From the NCBI GenBank assembly GCA_036504995.1, contig DASXUG010000001.1, positions 1 to 64,000 on the forward strand: 64,000 nucleotides of DNA, in the 5' to 3' direction. Shown here in pieces: positions 8,561 through 17,765 of this stretch. Source of the DNA: DASXUG01 sp036504995. Lineage in GTDB: Bacteria; Pseudomonadota; Gammaproteobacteria; Burkholderiales; Methylophilaceae. Position 1 is the stretch's first letter. Each line of letters begins with the position of its first letter. The notes under the pieces are model-generated. The model searched no databases and had not been told where the DNA came from. It saw only the letters and a list, made by a program, of their open reading frames with translations. Both the position numbers and the translations under genes were made by a program.

Positions 8561-9817
8561 ATGAAACGCTTTTGTGGCAAGCTTAAGCTGGTTGGACTAT
8601 TGTTTAGTGTGTTGATCAGTGGTTGCTCAAGCTTTGGGCCGCTATCTTTAGACCAAACTAGATTGCAATACAATGAGGCCGTTAAATCGACTACTGAGCA
8701 GCAGTTGCTGTTAAACATTGTGCGTTTACGTTATACCGATACCCCCAGTAGCCTAGCAGTATCTGGAATTGCGGCACAGTTTGAGCGCTCACAGAGTTTT
8801 TCGCTAAACCCATTTTTTGTGGCGGGTAGTAGCTCTAACGCCCGCCTGACAGCAGTCTTGCCGCAGGCCGAGGTGATGGGGGCGGATAGACCGACATTTA
8901 GCCTGACGCCCTTGGATGACCAAGAATTTACCCGTAAACTATTCACGCCTATTCCACTCGATGGCATTGTTTATTTAAGCAAAACTACGTGGCCTATTTC
9001 CACAGTTTTCCGCCTGTATTTAGAGAATCTTAACTGGGTGCCCAACGCCCAGAATGCAAGCGGACCAACCCCAACTGAAGCGCCAGTTTATCAAGATTTT
9101 TTAGACGGCGTTAATGCGCTGGAAACGCTACAAGATCGCGGTGATATTGTATTCTCACTGCAAGACAAGTCTGAAAAAATGGGTGGCGATTTACCCTTAG
9201 TTCAGGTGCAAGCCGCCGATATGTTAGAGGCAGCAAAGAATGGTTATGAGTATAAATTAGATGCTAATAAAACAACCTGGACACTATATAAAAAGACCAC
9301 TCAGCCCGTGCTGATGGTAAACCCGAAGGCGCTAAATACGCCTGAAATGCGAATTATTGCCAATACTTTTCATTTAAAGTCTGGAGTGACGGAATATATT
9401 ATTTCACAAGAGGCGCTTAACCCATTTTCATCCACGTATCCAGCCGAAGGCGTGGAGAATATTGACCTTGAAACGCGCTCTCTGCTGCAAGCGCTATACT
9501 ATGTGTCCCACGGTATAGAGGTGCCATCTGAGCACGAAACACAGGGCTTGGTAACTGTCACGCTAGATGCAAGCGGTAAACCTTTTGATTGGCATAAAGT
9601 CACTGATGGCTTGTTTCGTGTAAAAGCCAGCCATAATGAAGAGCAACCAAAAAATGCGCATGTGGCAGTTAAATACAAGGGGTATTGGTTTTATATCGAT
9701 GATGCAGATCAAGCGACTAAGTCTACTTTTTCATTGCTGATGGAGCTCGCCAGAATGGAGTTGGCAGGTGGTGCTAGCAAAGGGCCAGTGTTGACCTTAC
9801 CCGTTGGTAGTCGTTAA
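8561..9817 (+). CDS. Predicted lipoprotein of unknown function
   Basis: I do not recognise a characterised family. From the ATG at 8561 the product has 418 residues. It opens with a positively charged stretch, a hydrophobic helix and the lipobox LISGC, so it should be lipid-anchored and face the periplasm. The mature part is soluble-looking with no transmembrane helix and ends in LPVGSR. An in-frame TTG at 8549 would add four residues; neither start has a strong ribosome site. It is followed 28 bases later by a ZntB-like transporter in the same direction, so the two are probably co-transcribed and may act together on metal homeostasis at the envelope. That link rests only on adjacency. Confidence 0.7.
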   Translation: MKRFCGKLKLVGLLFSVLISGCSSFGPLSLDQTRLQYNEAVKSTTEQQLLLNIVRLRYTDTPSSLAVSGIAAQFERSQSFSLNPFFVAGSSSNARLTAVLPQAEVMGADRPTFSLTPLDDQEFTRKLFTPIPLDGIVYLSKTTWPISTVFRLYLENLNWVPNAQNASGPTPTEAPVYQDFLDGVNALETLQDRGDIVFSLQDKSEKMGGDLPLVQVQAADMLEAAKNGYEYKLDANKTTWTLYKKTTQPVLMVNPKALNTPEMRIIANTFHLKSGVTEYIISQEALNPFSSTYPAEGVENIDLETRSLLQALYYVSHGIEVPSEHETQGLVTVTLDASGKPFDWHKVTDGLFRVKASHNEEQPKNAHVAVKYKGYWFYIDDADQATKSTFSLLMELARMELAGGASKGPVLTLPVGSR

Positions 9818-9845
9818 TTTTAATGAGATTTAAGGCTGTTGAGCA

Positions 9846-10853
9846 ATGAGCACATCGTACTTTGAAGTAAGCCAAAATAGTCTTATTTGTGGATACCACT
9901 TTTCACCCGAACAATCAGGCAGACCGATTGAGACAGGTGAGGCATTAGCCTTGCTGAATGGGGAGCAAGCGTCTGACGATGCAAGTTTTATTTGGTTGCA
10001 TTTTGATCTAACCAAGGCCGCCGCTGAAAAATGGATGCGCGAGCATTTAAATTTGCCCGATGAGTATTATGAGGCATTAGTTGTTGGCTCTCGCTCGACA
10101 CGCATTGAAGATGTTTCTGACAATTTAATTGCCGTGATGAATGACGTGTCATTTGAATTTACCTTCGATCCATCTGAAATGTCCACCTTGTGGGTGAGTG
10201 TGAGTCAAAGGCTGTTGGTGAGTGCCCGCACACATCCGCTTAGCTCAGTCGATCAACTGCGGGTAGCCGTTAAACAGGGCGTTAGATTTAGCTCTTCGGT
10301 AGCACTGTTAATTTATTTGTTTAGGGTGCAAGAAGATTTACTGGTTAAAATCATGCGCGATGCAACCTTGCAGATAGATGCCATAGAAGATAAGTTGCTA
10401 ATTGGAGAGCTGGCCGCCAAGCGTGCAGACTTGGGCAGACTAAGGCGCGTATTGGTCCGCTTGCAACGCTTGTTAGCCCCCGAGCCAACCGCCTTATTTC
10501 GATTGCTGCATCAACCGCCTCTATGGATCAGCGAAAATGACCTTGATGAGTTACGCCAGTCTACAGAAGAGTTTTCACTAGTGATCCGCGATTTAGCAGC
10601 CTTGCAAGAGCGTATTAAGTTATTGCAAGAAGAAATGGCCGCGCAAATTGGTGAGCAAACTAACCGCAGCTTGTTTACCTTAACCATTGTAACCGTACTC
10701 GCCTTGCCCATTAACATTATCGCTGGCTTGTTTGGCATGAACGTTGGCGGCATTCCCTTATCACAAAACCCCTACGGATTTTTAACCATTGTGCTGGTCG
10801 TCATTTCATTCACCATCATTGCCGCTTGGTTGGCCTTCCGCAAGAAGCGCTAG
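9846..10853 (+). CDS. zntB: Zinc transporter ZntB-like, CorA metal ion transporter family
   Basis: A 335-residue protein with a large acidic cytoplasmic N-terminal domain, a long helical stalk and two C-terminal membrane helices. The first helix ends in the family signature GMN (GLFGMNVGG, near residue 300) and the protein finishes with a basic tail (RKKR). The loop after GMN, VGGIPL, fits ZntB better than Mg-transporting CorA, which usually has an MPEL-type loop. ZntB proteins move zinc across the inner membrane. It is probably the second gene of a pair with the upstream lipoprotein. Confidence 0.87.
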   Translation: MSTSYFEVSQNSLICGYHFSPEQSGRPIETGEALALLNGEQASDDASFIWLHFDLTKAAAEKWMREHLNLPDEYYEALVVGSRSTRIEDVSDNLIAVMNDVSFEFTFDPSEMSTLWVSVSQRLLVSARTHPLSSVDQLRVAVKQGVRFSSSVALLIYLFRVQEDLLVKIMRDATLQIDAIEDKLLIGELAAKRADLGRLRRVLVRLQRLLAPEPTALFRLLHQPPLWISENDLDELRQSTEEFSLVIRDLAALQERIKLLQEEMAAQIGEQTNRSLFTLTIVTVLALPINIIAGLFGMNVGGIPLSQNPYGFLTIVLVVISFTIIAAWLAFRKKR

Positions 10854-10866
10854 AGAAGTTGTACCT

Positions 10867-10887
10867 TTTAACTAACAGTTAGTTAAA
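10867..10887. repeat. Perfect AT-rich palindrome after zntB
   Basis: TTTAACTAA (10867-10875) pairs with TTAGTTAAA (10879-10887) around a 3-base loop, and a run of seven T lies about 12 bases further on. It could be an inefficient terminator for zntB or a protein-binding site. Confidence 0.4.
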
Positions 10888-10984
10888 TACGATGGTGTTT
10901 TTTTGAATGATAACTTACTGGCAAGCAAGTTCAGACATGGGCCAAGCTTCGGCCCTATGCAGAGGTTAATAGTGTTTCTTAAGC

Positions 10985-11386
10985 TTAAATAAGTAAAGGT
11001 GCGATAAACGCGAAAAATGCACCTATGCTAAATATAGCCACAGATAGCCAGTAAATCATCAACGCATTTTTACGCGTTCTAGTGCAAACTTTTGCTAATT
11101 GCGGGTCTGCTGGGCATGGAGCATTGCGCGCCTGCCACTGTAAATAACCAGCCATGGCTAGCATTGCACCAGCTAAGCCAAATACCAGCGGCTTATGCTC
11201 GCTAATCCAAATAAGTTGTGGAAAGTTAGAAACCAGACTCGTCAAAGTTGCGGCCGACCCTATCGCTACTAAAGTGGCTGGCAAGGCACAGCAAATCAAA
11301 GTTGAGCCGCTAGTGAATAACGACAAAATATTGGCGCGTTTGGCAGTCTTTACGGCAGACAAATCCATCTGTTGATTTGCTGTCAT
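10985..11386 (-). CDS. MerT/MerC-like small membrane transporter
   Basis: A 133-residue inner-membrane protein with three or four hydrophobic helices. The first helix carries a cysteine pair (TLICCALPA) like that in mercuric-ion transporters, and a loop has two more cysteines (APCPADPQLAKVC). Its ATG overlaps the stop of the MerP-like gene by four bases (ATGA), so the pair is translationally coupled, as merT and merP often are. No merA reductase or merR regulator is near, so the metal need not be mercury. It probably passes a soft metal ion inward, or for onward export, after receiving it from the periplasmic partner. Confidence 0.72.
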   Translation of the reverse strand: MTANQQMDLSAVKTAKRANILSLFTSGSTLICCALPATLVAIGSAATLTSLVSNFPQLIWISEHKPLVFGLAGAMLAMAGYLQWQARNAPCPADPQLAKVCTRTRKNALMIYWLSVAIFSIGAFFAFIAPLLI

Positions 11387-11709
11387 TTCGCTTCCATTTC
11401 TGCCTTAATATGCGAGGCTGACTGGTCGGATATTTCGATTGAGGTTACTTCATAGCCCGCATCCTTAATCAACCCTTTTACGGTGTCATTCGATAGCGTT
11501 TGACCATCCTTCACCTCTACTGCCACAACACGCTGTTTTAAATTGACGTAGACATCCTTAGTTTGGTTCAAAGCCCGCATTTTTTTCTCAATACCTTGCG
11601 CGCAGAACGCGCATACCATACCGTTAACATTGGCTTTGATTGTTTGAGCAGAAAATGCAACATTGCTAAATAGAGCTGTGATAATTGAAGCTAATACTAA
11701 TTTTTTCAT
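11383..11709 (-). CDS. MerP-like periplasmic heavy-metal-binding (HMA) protein
   Basis: A 108-residue protein with a signal peptide (about residues 1-21, ending SNVAFSA) and one heavy-metal-associated domain. The metal site is GMVCAFC (CxxC), the standard position in the first loop of the ferredoxin-like fold. MerP has GMTCAAC and CopZ-type proteins GMTCxxC, so the site is typical, although the Phe between the cysteines is less common. The C-terminus is about 20 residues longer than a minimal HMA domain. AAGGA lies 9 bases before the ATG. It is coupled to the downstream MerT-like gene. Confidence 0.83.
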   Translation of the reverse strand: MKKLVLASIITALFSNVAFSAQTIKANVNGMVCAFCAQGIEKKMRALNQTKDVYVNLKQRVVAVEVKDGQTLSNDTVKGLIKDAGYEVTSIEISDQSASHIKAEMEAK

Positions 11710-11720
11710 GATGTAAATCC

Positions 11721-12386
11721 TTAAAATATGTACATAAAGTTAAAACGTGGTTCACTGGAGTTATTGATGCCCGCTTCAACAAAAAATCGCTTATTAATTA
11801 AACGCAGCATTGGAGTAATTTCGACCTTGTCTGATAAACCATTCATATTGCGCGCTTCGAGAATCATCCAAGGTTGGGTGCTGTCGTATTCGCTCTCATA
11901 AAACGAAAAGCCAGCACGCGCACTGGTAAAGTCGTGGTTAATGTCGTTTGCGCGATAAAGCCGATGTGTCGCCTGAAAATACACCCGAGTGGTTTCATAA
12001 TCAAACTGTATGCCAGGCGTAAACACTGCTCTATTAAAGCGGTCGTTGTTAATTTCATTTTTACCTTGCAATTCACCTACTCCCCCCACAAACCAAAAGT
12101 TTGCTTGCGCATTTGGTAAATTCCAACGCTGCAACAGTCGGGTATAAGTGATTTCTTCTAACGTGCGAGTTTTGTTTTCGTCGTCACTGTGCATGTATGT
12201 CGCACTCACTCCGAACGCGTCGCGTGGCGTAATGGCATAATTGGCAAATGCCTCGCGCCAGTTGTTATTAAAATCGCCCATGGTCATGATTGAACCATCA
12301 AAACCCATTGGTCCAGCGATGGCATGTTGGCTGACTGGCAAGAGCACTGCAATTAACAGCAATACGCTTAACTGATTGATAAACAT
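11721..12386 (-). CDS. Predicted outer-membrane beta-barrel protein in metal cluster
   Basis: A 221-residue protein with a signal peptide (about 1-24, ending QHAIA) and a C-terminal Phe (NFMYIF), the usual end of outer-membrane barrels. The mature part alternates polar and aromatic residues in beta-like stretches such as RVYFQATHRLYRA and RFFVEAGINN. I do not recognise a named family. It sits 11 bases upstream of the MerP-like gene with AAAGGA before its ATG, so the three genes appear to form an operon. It could admit or release the metal handled by the MerP/MerT-like pair; that role is inferred from position. Confidence 0.65.
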   Translation of the reverse strand: MFINQLSVLLLIAVLLPVSQHAIAGPMGFDGSIMTMGDFNNNWREAFANYAITPRDAFGVSATYMHSDDENKTRTLEEITYTRLLQRWNLPNAQANFWFVGGVGELQGKNEINNDRFNRAVFTPGIQFDYETTRVYFQATHRLYRANDINHDFTSARAGFSFYESEYDSTQPWMILEARNMNGLSDKVEITPMLRLINKRFFVEAGINNSSEPRFNFMYIF

Positions 12387-12445
12387 AGTAATCCTTTCTT
12401 AGAGATTGCAATTACGACCAAAAATTGGACGCAACAATACTAATA

Positions 12446-12811
12446 CTAAGAAAGGAATATAGGTGGGCGCTGCGGATTAGGTAGGGTGACTGACGTGTAA
12501 GACTGATGCAGCATACGTATCGATGAAGATACAGTTGAAAATGTTGAATGCCTTATATCACTTGGTATCGCTGTCATTGCGCTAAAGCTTGCACAAATGC
12601 TTTTGCAAGTAGTTTTATCAATGCATCCATGCTTATTATGCATGGCCTTATACATGCCTGTCATCTGTTGATGGCATGGCATGCCAGCGGTGCTTTGCTC
12701 ATTCATTGGGGTCTGCATCATGCTATTGCATACAGACATATTAGCCGCAGCAACACTCTGTAGCGATATAAGCAACGCTAGTATAAAAGCCACAAGCTGT
12801 GTAGTACGCAT
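12446..12811 (-). CDS. Small exported Met/His/Cys-rich protein, putative metal binder
   Basis: From ATG 12811 the product is about 121 residues. A signal peptide (MRTTQLVAFILALLIS, cleaved near SVAAA) is followed by a segment rich in Met, His and Cys: SVCNSMMQ, GMPCHQQM, AMHNKHGCIDKTTCKSIC. The protein ends in PNPQRPPIFLS, an ending seen in small copper-responsive exported proteins (DUF2946/CopL-like). I infer periplasmic binding of copper or another soft metal. In-frame ATG 12817 and TTG 12853 are alternative starts with no better ribosome site. It is the first gene of the leftward MerP/MerT-like cluster, 59 bases before the barrel gene. Confidence 0.62.
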   Translation of the reverse strand: MRTTQLVAFILALLISLQSVAAANMSVCNSMMQTPMNEQSTAGMPCHQQMTGMYKAMHNKHGCIDKTTCKSICASFSAMTAIPSDIRHSTFSTVSSSIRMLHQSYTSVTLPNPQRPPIFLS

Positions 12812-12899
12812 AAACATGACCAATAAGATAGCGGAAATAAAGTCAAAGTTCAAAAATATTTATAATTAACTTCACAAAAAATTAAATGTAAATAGATAA

Positions 12900-12932
12900 A
12901 AACCCCAATAACTCATGAAGTTATTGGGGTTT
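12900..12932 (-). terminator. Intrinsic terminator after ssb
   Basis: A 14-bp perfect stem (12900-12913 with 12919-12932) closes a 5-base loop (CATGA). On the minus strand it is followed by a T-rich stretch, ending the ssb transcript. The other strand has TTGTTT, so it may work both ways. Confidence 0.82.
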
Positions 12933-12958
12933 GTTTACATTCAAAAAACAGGTACGCC

Positions 12959-13453
12959 TTAAAACGGAATATCATCCTCAAAGTCGTCAAATCCAGAGCT
13001 TGCAGGTTTTGCTGCAGGCGCTGATTGGCGTGGTGGCTGGCTAGTTCTCGCTGGTTCAGCGGAGTAGCCGCTATCTTGGTTCATATCATCGCCGCCATCA
13101 TAGCTGGCATTGCTGCTGCCCCCATCTTTTCCACCTAGCATTTGCATTTGGTCGGCGATGATTTCTGTGCTGTAGCGGGTGACGCCGTCTTTTTCCCATT
13201 TGCGTGTTTGCAGGCGGCCTTCGATGTAAACGGGACGGCCTTTTTTGAGATACTCCCCTGCAATTTCGGCAAGTTTTCGATACATCACAATATTGTGCCA
13301 CTCGGTTTTTTCTTGTTTTTGGCCAGACTTATCTTTCCAGTTTTCTGTGGTGGCAATGCTGAAGTTTGCTACCGCTTCGCCATTTGGCATGTAACGTACT
13401 TCTGGATCGCGGCCTAAATTGCCCATTAAAATTACTTTATTTACACTTGCCAT
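12959..13453 (-). CDS. ssb: Single-stranded DNA-binding protein
   Basis: A 164-residue SSB. The OB fold occupies about residues 1-108 (MASVNKVILMGNLGRDPEVRY, FSIATTENWKDKSG, GRPVYIEGRLQTRKW). It is followed by a disordered Gly/Ser/Gln/Pro-rich linker and the acidic tip DDFEDDIPF that recruits repair and replication partners. The protein coats single-stranded DNA in replication, recombination and repair. It lies 19 bases after the YajR-like transporter gene and near divergent uvrA, a linkage common in betaproteobacteria. Confidence 0.97.
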   Translation of the reverse strand: MASVNKVILMGNLGRDPEVRYMPNGEAVANFSIATTENWKDKSGQKQEKTEWHNIVMYRKLAEIAGEYLKKGRPVYIEGRLQTRKWEKDGVTRYSTEIIADQMQMLGGKDGGSSNASYDGGDDMNQDSGYSAEPARTSQPPRQSAPAAKPASSGFDDFEDDIPF

Positions 13454-13472
13454 TTTGTTCTCCCTAGCGCAA

Positions 13473-14849
13473 TTAGTCGCTGTTTAATAGTTTTGATACG
13501 GCTTCTTCATCAAAACCTTGTTGCAAATCTACTTTTAAGATCACGGTGCCCTCATCGGGCAATACAACGGCTTCTGTTACGCCTGCTACAGTGGCGAGCG
13601 AAGCCGACAGTTTTTGTCCCTGAGCCGCTGAAATTTCTTTGATGTGGTACATTTTACTTTTAACCGCAGGCGGTGTCTTCATGCTTAATGCGAAAACTAG
13701 CCATAAGCCCATCAGTACACTACAAAATATAAATACAGAAGCAAAGCCGTGATAGTGCGAAAGATAGCCGCCCAGCGCGCCGCCAACAAACACGCCCAAT
13801 GATTGAGAGGTGTTATAAACGCCCATGGCAGTGCCTTTAGCAGCGGCAGGTGCCATTTTAGTGATGATGGAAGGTAGCGACGCCTCTAGAATATTAAAGG
13901 CGATAAAGTACGCGGAAAGAGAGCCTACAATCCCCCAAAACTGGTGAATCGAAAACGCGAACAGCAGTTGCGCCAAAAACATAGTAGCAATCGCACCTAC
14001 AAAAACCCGCTTAAGTTTTGCGCGTTTTTCGCCATAAATAATCGCTGGCACCATAAACACGAAAGATAGCACAAGTACTGGTAAATAGATTTTCCAGTGC
14101 TCATTTACGCCCATATTGCTGGTTTCTTTAATGGCGAATGGCACTACAATAAACATCGCCATTTGTGCAGCGTGTAAAGCGAAAATACCAAAATTCAGGC
14201 GTAATAGTTGCGTATTGCTGAGCACCTCTTTAAGTCTGCCTGTGGTTGCTTCGGCATCGGAGTGAAAGCGGCTAACGAGCGGGTCTGGTACCACAAAGCG
14301 TACGACTACAATCGCCATTAGCGTTAATATCCCAGTCATCGCGAAAATCCCTGGCACGCCTATCCATTGATTGAGCGCTGGGCCAGCAATGAGCGATAGC
14401 GCAAAAGTAATCCCTATCGTGCCACCAATCATAGCCATGGCTTTGGTGCGATGTTCTTCACGCGTTAAATCGGCCACTAAGGCAGTGACGGCCGCAGAAA
14501 CAGCCCCTGCGCCTTGAATTGCCCGACCAATAATGACCATTTCAATGCTGTGTGCCATGGCCGCAACTAAGCTACCGATTGCAAAAATGACTAAGCCAAA
14601 ATAGATCACGCGTTTGCGCCCATATTTATCTGAGGCCATGCCGAAGGGGAGTTGGAAAATGGCTTGTGTCAGGCCATATGCGCCTAGCGCTAAACCTATC
14701 ATTAAATGGCTTGGATGGTTGGGTAGCGTTTCTGCATAAATAGCAAAAATCGGTAATATTAGGAACATACCGAGCATACGCAAGCCATAAATGGAGGCCA
14801 AACTGGTGCTTGCGCGCATTTCAAATGGAGACATACGATCAGTAGACAT
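13473..14849 (-). CDS. yajR: MFS transporter, YajR-like with C-terminal YAM-type domain
   Basis: A 458-residue major facilitator with twelve predicted helices. The loop motif GMASDKYGRKRVIYFG between helices 2 and 3 is the MFS motif A, and GRAIQGAGAVSAAVTALVAD fits drug/proton antiporters. About 60 residues follow the last helix (YHIKEISAAQGQ to KLLNSD) with the size and beta-alpha pattern of the ferredoxin-like YAM domain of E. coli YajR. Substrate is unknown. It is upstream of ssb in the same direction and divergent from uvrA with 72 bases between starts. Confidence 0.85.
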   Translation of the reverse strand: MSTDRMSPFEMRASTSLASIYGLRMLGMFLILPIFAIYAETLPNHPSHLMIGLALGAYGLTQAIFQLPFGMASDKYGRKRVIYFGLVIFAIGSLVAAMAHSIEMVIIGRAIQGAGAVSAAVTALVADLTREEHRTKAMAMIGGTIGITFALSLIAGPALNQWIGVPGIFAMTGILTLMAIVVVRFVVPDPLVSRFHSDAEATTGRLKEVLSNTQLLRLNFGIFALHAAQMAMFIVVPFAIKETSNMGVNEHWKIYLPVLVLSFVFMVPAIIYGEKRAKLKRVFVGAIATMFLAQLLFAFSIHQFWGIVGSLSAYFIAFNILEASLPSIITKMAPAAAKGTAMGVYNTSQSLGVFVGGALGGYLSHYHGFASVFIFCSVLMGLWLVFALSMKTPPAVKSKMYHIKEISAAQGQKLSASLATVAGVTEAVVLPDEGTVILKVDLQQGFDEEAVSKLLNSD

Positions 14850-14921
14850 GAAAATTGTTTAACTTAAAGCGGTAAAATGCGTATATTAGCAGGTTGGCAC
14901 TTTTAACGTCAGTCAGTAAGC

Positions 14922-17750
14922 ATGGAATTTATTCGTATTCGCGGCGCACGCACGCACAACCTTAAAAATATTTCGTTGGATATTCCACGAAACAAGATGG
15001 TGGTCATCACTGGGTTATCTGGCTCAGGTAAGTCCTCACTTGCCTTCGATACCTTATATGCAGAGGGTCAGCGACGATATGTCGAATCACTTTCTGCATA
15101 TGCGCGACAGTTTTTGGCGCGCATGGATAAGCCAGATGTCGATTTAATTGAGGGTTTGTCGCCCGCAATTTCGATTGAACAAAAATCCACATCGCATAAT
15201 CCACGCTCAACCGTGGGTACAGTCACCGAGATCCATGATTATTTACGTTTGCTTTACGCGCGTGCGGGTGACCCTGAGTGTCCAGAGCATGGTATTAAGT
15301 TAGAAGCCCAAACCGTTTCACAAATGGTCGATAGCGTATTAGCGCTCCCTGAAGAAACTAAGTTGATGATACTTGCGCCTGTGGTGCGTGAGCGTAAGGG
15401 TGAGCAGCTTGATTTGTTTGATGAGCTTAAAGCACAAGGGTTTGTACGCGTACGGGTGGATGGCGAAATTTATGAGTTGGATGCAGCCCCTAAACTCACT
15501 AAGACAACTAAGCATTCGGTCGATGTAGTCATCGATCGCATTAAAGTACGTGAAGACATGAAACAGCGCATTGCTGAATCATTTGAAACTGCGTTACGTT
15601 TGGCCGAAGGGAAAGCGATTGCGGTTGAGATGGACACTGCTAAGGAATATTTGTTTTCCGCCAAGTTCTCGTGTCCAGTGTGTGATTACTCACTTGCGGA
15701 GTTGGAGCCACGTTTATTCTCGTTTAATAATCCGATGGGTGCTTGCCCAAAATGTGATGGTTTGGGGCAAATTAGCTTTTTTGATCCCAAGCGCGTAGTG
15801 GCTTTCCCGCACCTGTCGCTATCTGCGGGTGCCATTAAAGGCTGGGATAGACGCAATCAATTTTACTTTCAAATGCTGTCTAGTTTGGCGAATCATTACG
15901 CATTTGATTTGGACACCGCGTTTGAAAGCCTAAGTATTGAGCATCAGAAAATTTTGCTTAATGGTAGCGGTAAAGATTCTATTGCTTTTAAATATTTGAA
16001 TGAACGCGGTACGTTTTTTGAGAAAAGTCATCCGTTTGAAGGCATTTTAAATAATTTACAACGTCGTTATCACGAAACTGATTCTTCTACTGTGCGCGAA
16101 GAGTTGGCTAAATATCTAAATTCACAAGCTTGCCCAGATTGTGGTGGAACGCGTTTACGCAAAGAAGCTCGCCACGTTAAAGTGGGTGGAAGAAATATTC
16201 ATGAAGTCTGTGAGTCCCCTTTAAAGCAAACACTCACTTTCTTTGAAACGATTGAGTTGAGCGGACAGAAGTTGGCAATTGCGGACAAAATAGTCAAAGA
16301 AATTAGCAACCGCCTCAAGTTTTTGACCAACGTAGGCTTGGAGTATTTATCGCTATCGCGTTCGGCTGAAACTTTGTCAGGCGGTGAGGCGCAACGCATA
16401 CGTTTAGCCTCGCAAATTGGTTCTGGTTTAACGGGTGTGATGTATGTGCTAGACGAGCCCTCTATCGGCCTGCATCAGCGAGATAATGATCGTTTGCTCG
16501 ATACGCTCAAACGCTTACGCGACATTGGAAATAGCGTGATTGTGGTTGAGCATGACCAAGATGCAATTTTAGCCGCTGATTACGTGATTGATATTGGCCC
16601 TGGTGCGGGTGAGCATGGTGGTCAAATTATCGCGGAAGGTACACCAGCAGAAATTCAAGCGAATGAAAACTCCGTGACTGGTCAGTACCTCAGTGGCAAA
16701 AAACAAATTCAGTATGCCAAAAAACGCACGGCGCCAGACCCTAAGCGCTGGCTTTCGATGTTTCATGCAACAGGCAATAACCTCAAAGATGTTAAATTGG
16801 AGCTTCCTGTAGGGCTGCTAACTTGTGTGACGGGTGTTTCTGGTTCTGGTAAATCTACGCTGATTAACGACACACTTTACCGCATCGTAGCGCAGCACCT
16901 GTACGGTAGCTCTACGGAGCCCGCGCCTTATGATGGCATCGAGGGTTTGGAGTTTTTTGATAAAGTGGTGGATGTCGATCAAAGCCCGATTGGCCGAACG
17001 CCACGCTCCAATCCCGCAACTTATACTGGCCTATTTACGCCCATTCGGGATTTGTTTGCCAGCGTGCCAGAAAGTAGGGCGCGTGGTTATGGCCCTGGAC
17101 GTTACTCGTTTAACGTGAAGGGTGGACGTTGTGAGGCCTGTCAAGGGGATGGTGTGTTGCGAGTTGAGATGCACTTTCTACCAGACGTGTATGTGCCTTG
17201 TGATGTGTGTAAAGGGCATCGCTATAATCGCGAAACTTTGGAAATTCAGTTCAAAGGCAAAAATATCCGTGAAGTGTTAGAAATGACAGTTGAGCAGGCG
17301 CATGAGTTTTTCAAAGCCGTTCCTGTTGTTGCGAGAAAATTACAAACTTTGTTAGATGTGGGGTTGGGCTATATTACTTTAGGTCAGTCTGCGACAACGC
17401 TTTCTGGAGGCGAGGCGCAGCGCGTTAAGCTGGCCCTTGAATTGAGTAAACGTGATACTGGGCGCACTTTATATATCCTGGATGAGCCGACAACGGGCCT
17501 ACATTTTGCTGATATACAATTGCTGCTTGATGTCATTCATCGCCTGCGGGATGCAGGTAATACCATCGTGATTATCGAACACAATTTAGATGTGATCAAA
17601 ACAGCTGATTGGGTTGTGGATATGGGTCCCGAGGGTGGCGATGGCGGAGGGTTGGTAATCGCGGAAGGTACACCAGAGGATGTTGCGCAAAGTGAAAAAA
17701 GTTACACGGGTAAATATTTGAAGCTTATGTTAAACCAACATAAGGTTTAA
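14922..17750 (+). CDS. uvrA: UvrABC excinuclease subunit A
   Basis: A 942-residue UvrA, the DNA-damage recognition ATPase of nucleotide excision repair. Two ABC modules are visible: Walker A GLSGSGKSSLAFD near residue 32 and GVSGSGKSTLIND near 640, with signatures LSGGEAQRI and LSGGEAQRV and Walker B VLDEPSIGLH and ILDEPTTGLH. Zinc-binding pairs occur at CPVC/CPKC (about 250-280) and CEAC/CDVC (about 738-766). Length and motif order are full and normal. It is transcribed away from the yajR-like gene and ends at a strong hairpin. Confidence 0.98.
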   Translation: MEFIRIRGARTHNLKNISLDIPRNKMVVITGLSGSGKSSLAFDTLYAEGQRRYVESLSAYARQFLARMDKPDVDLIEGLSPAISIEQKSTSHNPRSTVGTVTEIHDYLRLLYARAGDPECPEHGIKLEAQTVSQMVDSVLALPEETKLMILAPVVRERKGEQLDLFDELKAQGFVRVRVDGEIYELDAAPKLTKTTKHSVDVVIDRIKVREDMKQRIAESFETALRLAEGKAIAVEMDTAKEYLFSAKFSCPVCDYSLAELEPRLFSFNNPMGACPKCDGLGQISFFDPKRVVAFPHLSLSAGAIKGWDRRNQFYFQMLSSLANHYAFDLDTAFESLSIEHQKILLNGSGKDSIAFKYLNERGTFFEKSHPFEGILNNLQRRYHETDSSTVREELAKYLNSQACPDCGGTRLRKEARHVKVGGRNIHEVCESPLKQTLTFFETIELSGQKLAIADKIVKEISNRLKFLTNVGLEYLSLSRSAETLSGGEAQRIRLASQIGSGLTGVMYVLDEPSIGLHQRDNDRLLDTLKRLRDIGNSVIVVEHDQDAILAADYVIDIGPGAGEHGGQIIAEGTPAEIQANENSVTGQYLSGKKQIQYAKKRTAPDPKRWLSMFHATGNNLKDVKLELPVGLLTCVTGVSGSGKSTLINDTLYRIVAQHLYGSSTEPAPYDGIEGLEFFDKVVDVDQSPIGRTPRSNPATYTGLFTPIRDLFASVPESRARGYGPGRYSFNVKGGRCEACQGDGVLRVEMHFLPDVYVPCDVCKGHRYNRETLEIQFKGKNIREVLEMTVEQAHEFFKAVPVVARKLQTLLDVGLGYITLGQSATTLSGGEAQRVKLALELSKRDTGRTLYILDEPTTGLHFADIQLLLDVIHRLRDAGNTIVIIEHNLDVIKTADWVVDMGPEGGDGGGLVIAEGTPEDVAQSEKSYTGKYLKLMLNQHKV

Positions 17751-17765
17751 GTAGTTATAAAGCTA

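Noticed and set aside
10939..10955. GGGCC/GGCCC hairpin as a terminator of the MerT-like gene
   Set aside because: The stem is only five base pairs with no T run on the minus strand.
10985..11709. A true mercury-resistance operon
   Set aside because: MerP- and MerT-like genes are present but merA and merR are not, and an outer-membrane barrel gene is inserted in the unit, so I kept the metal unspecified.
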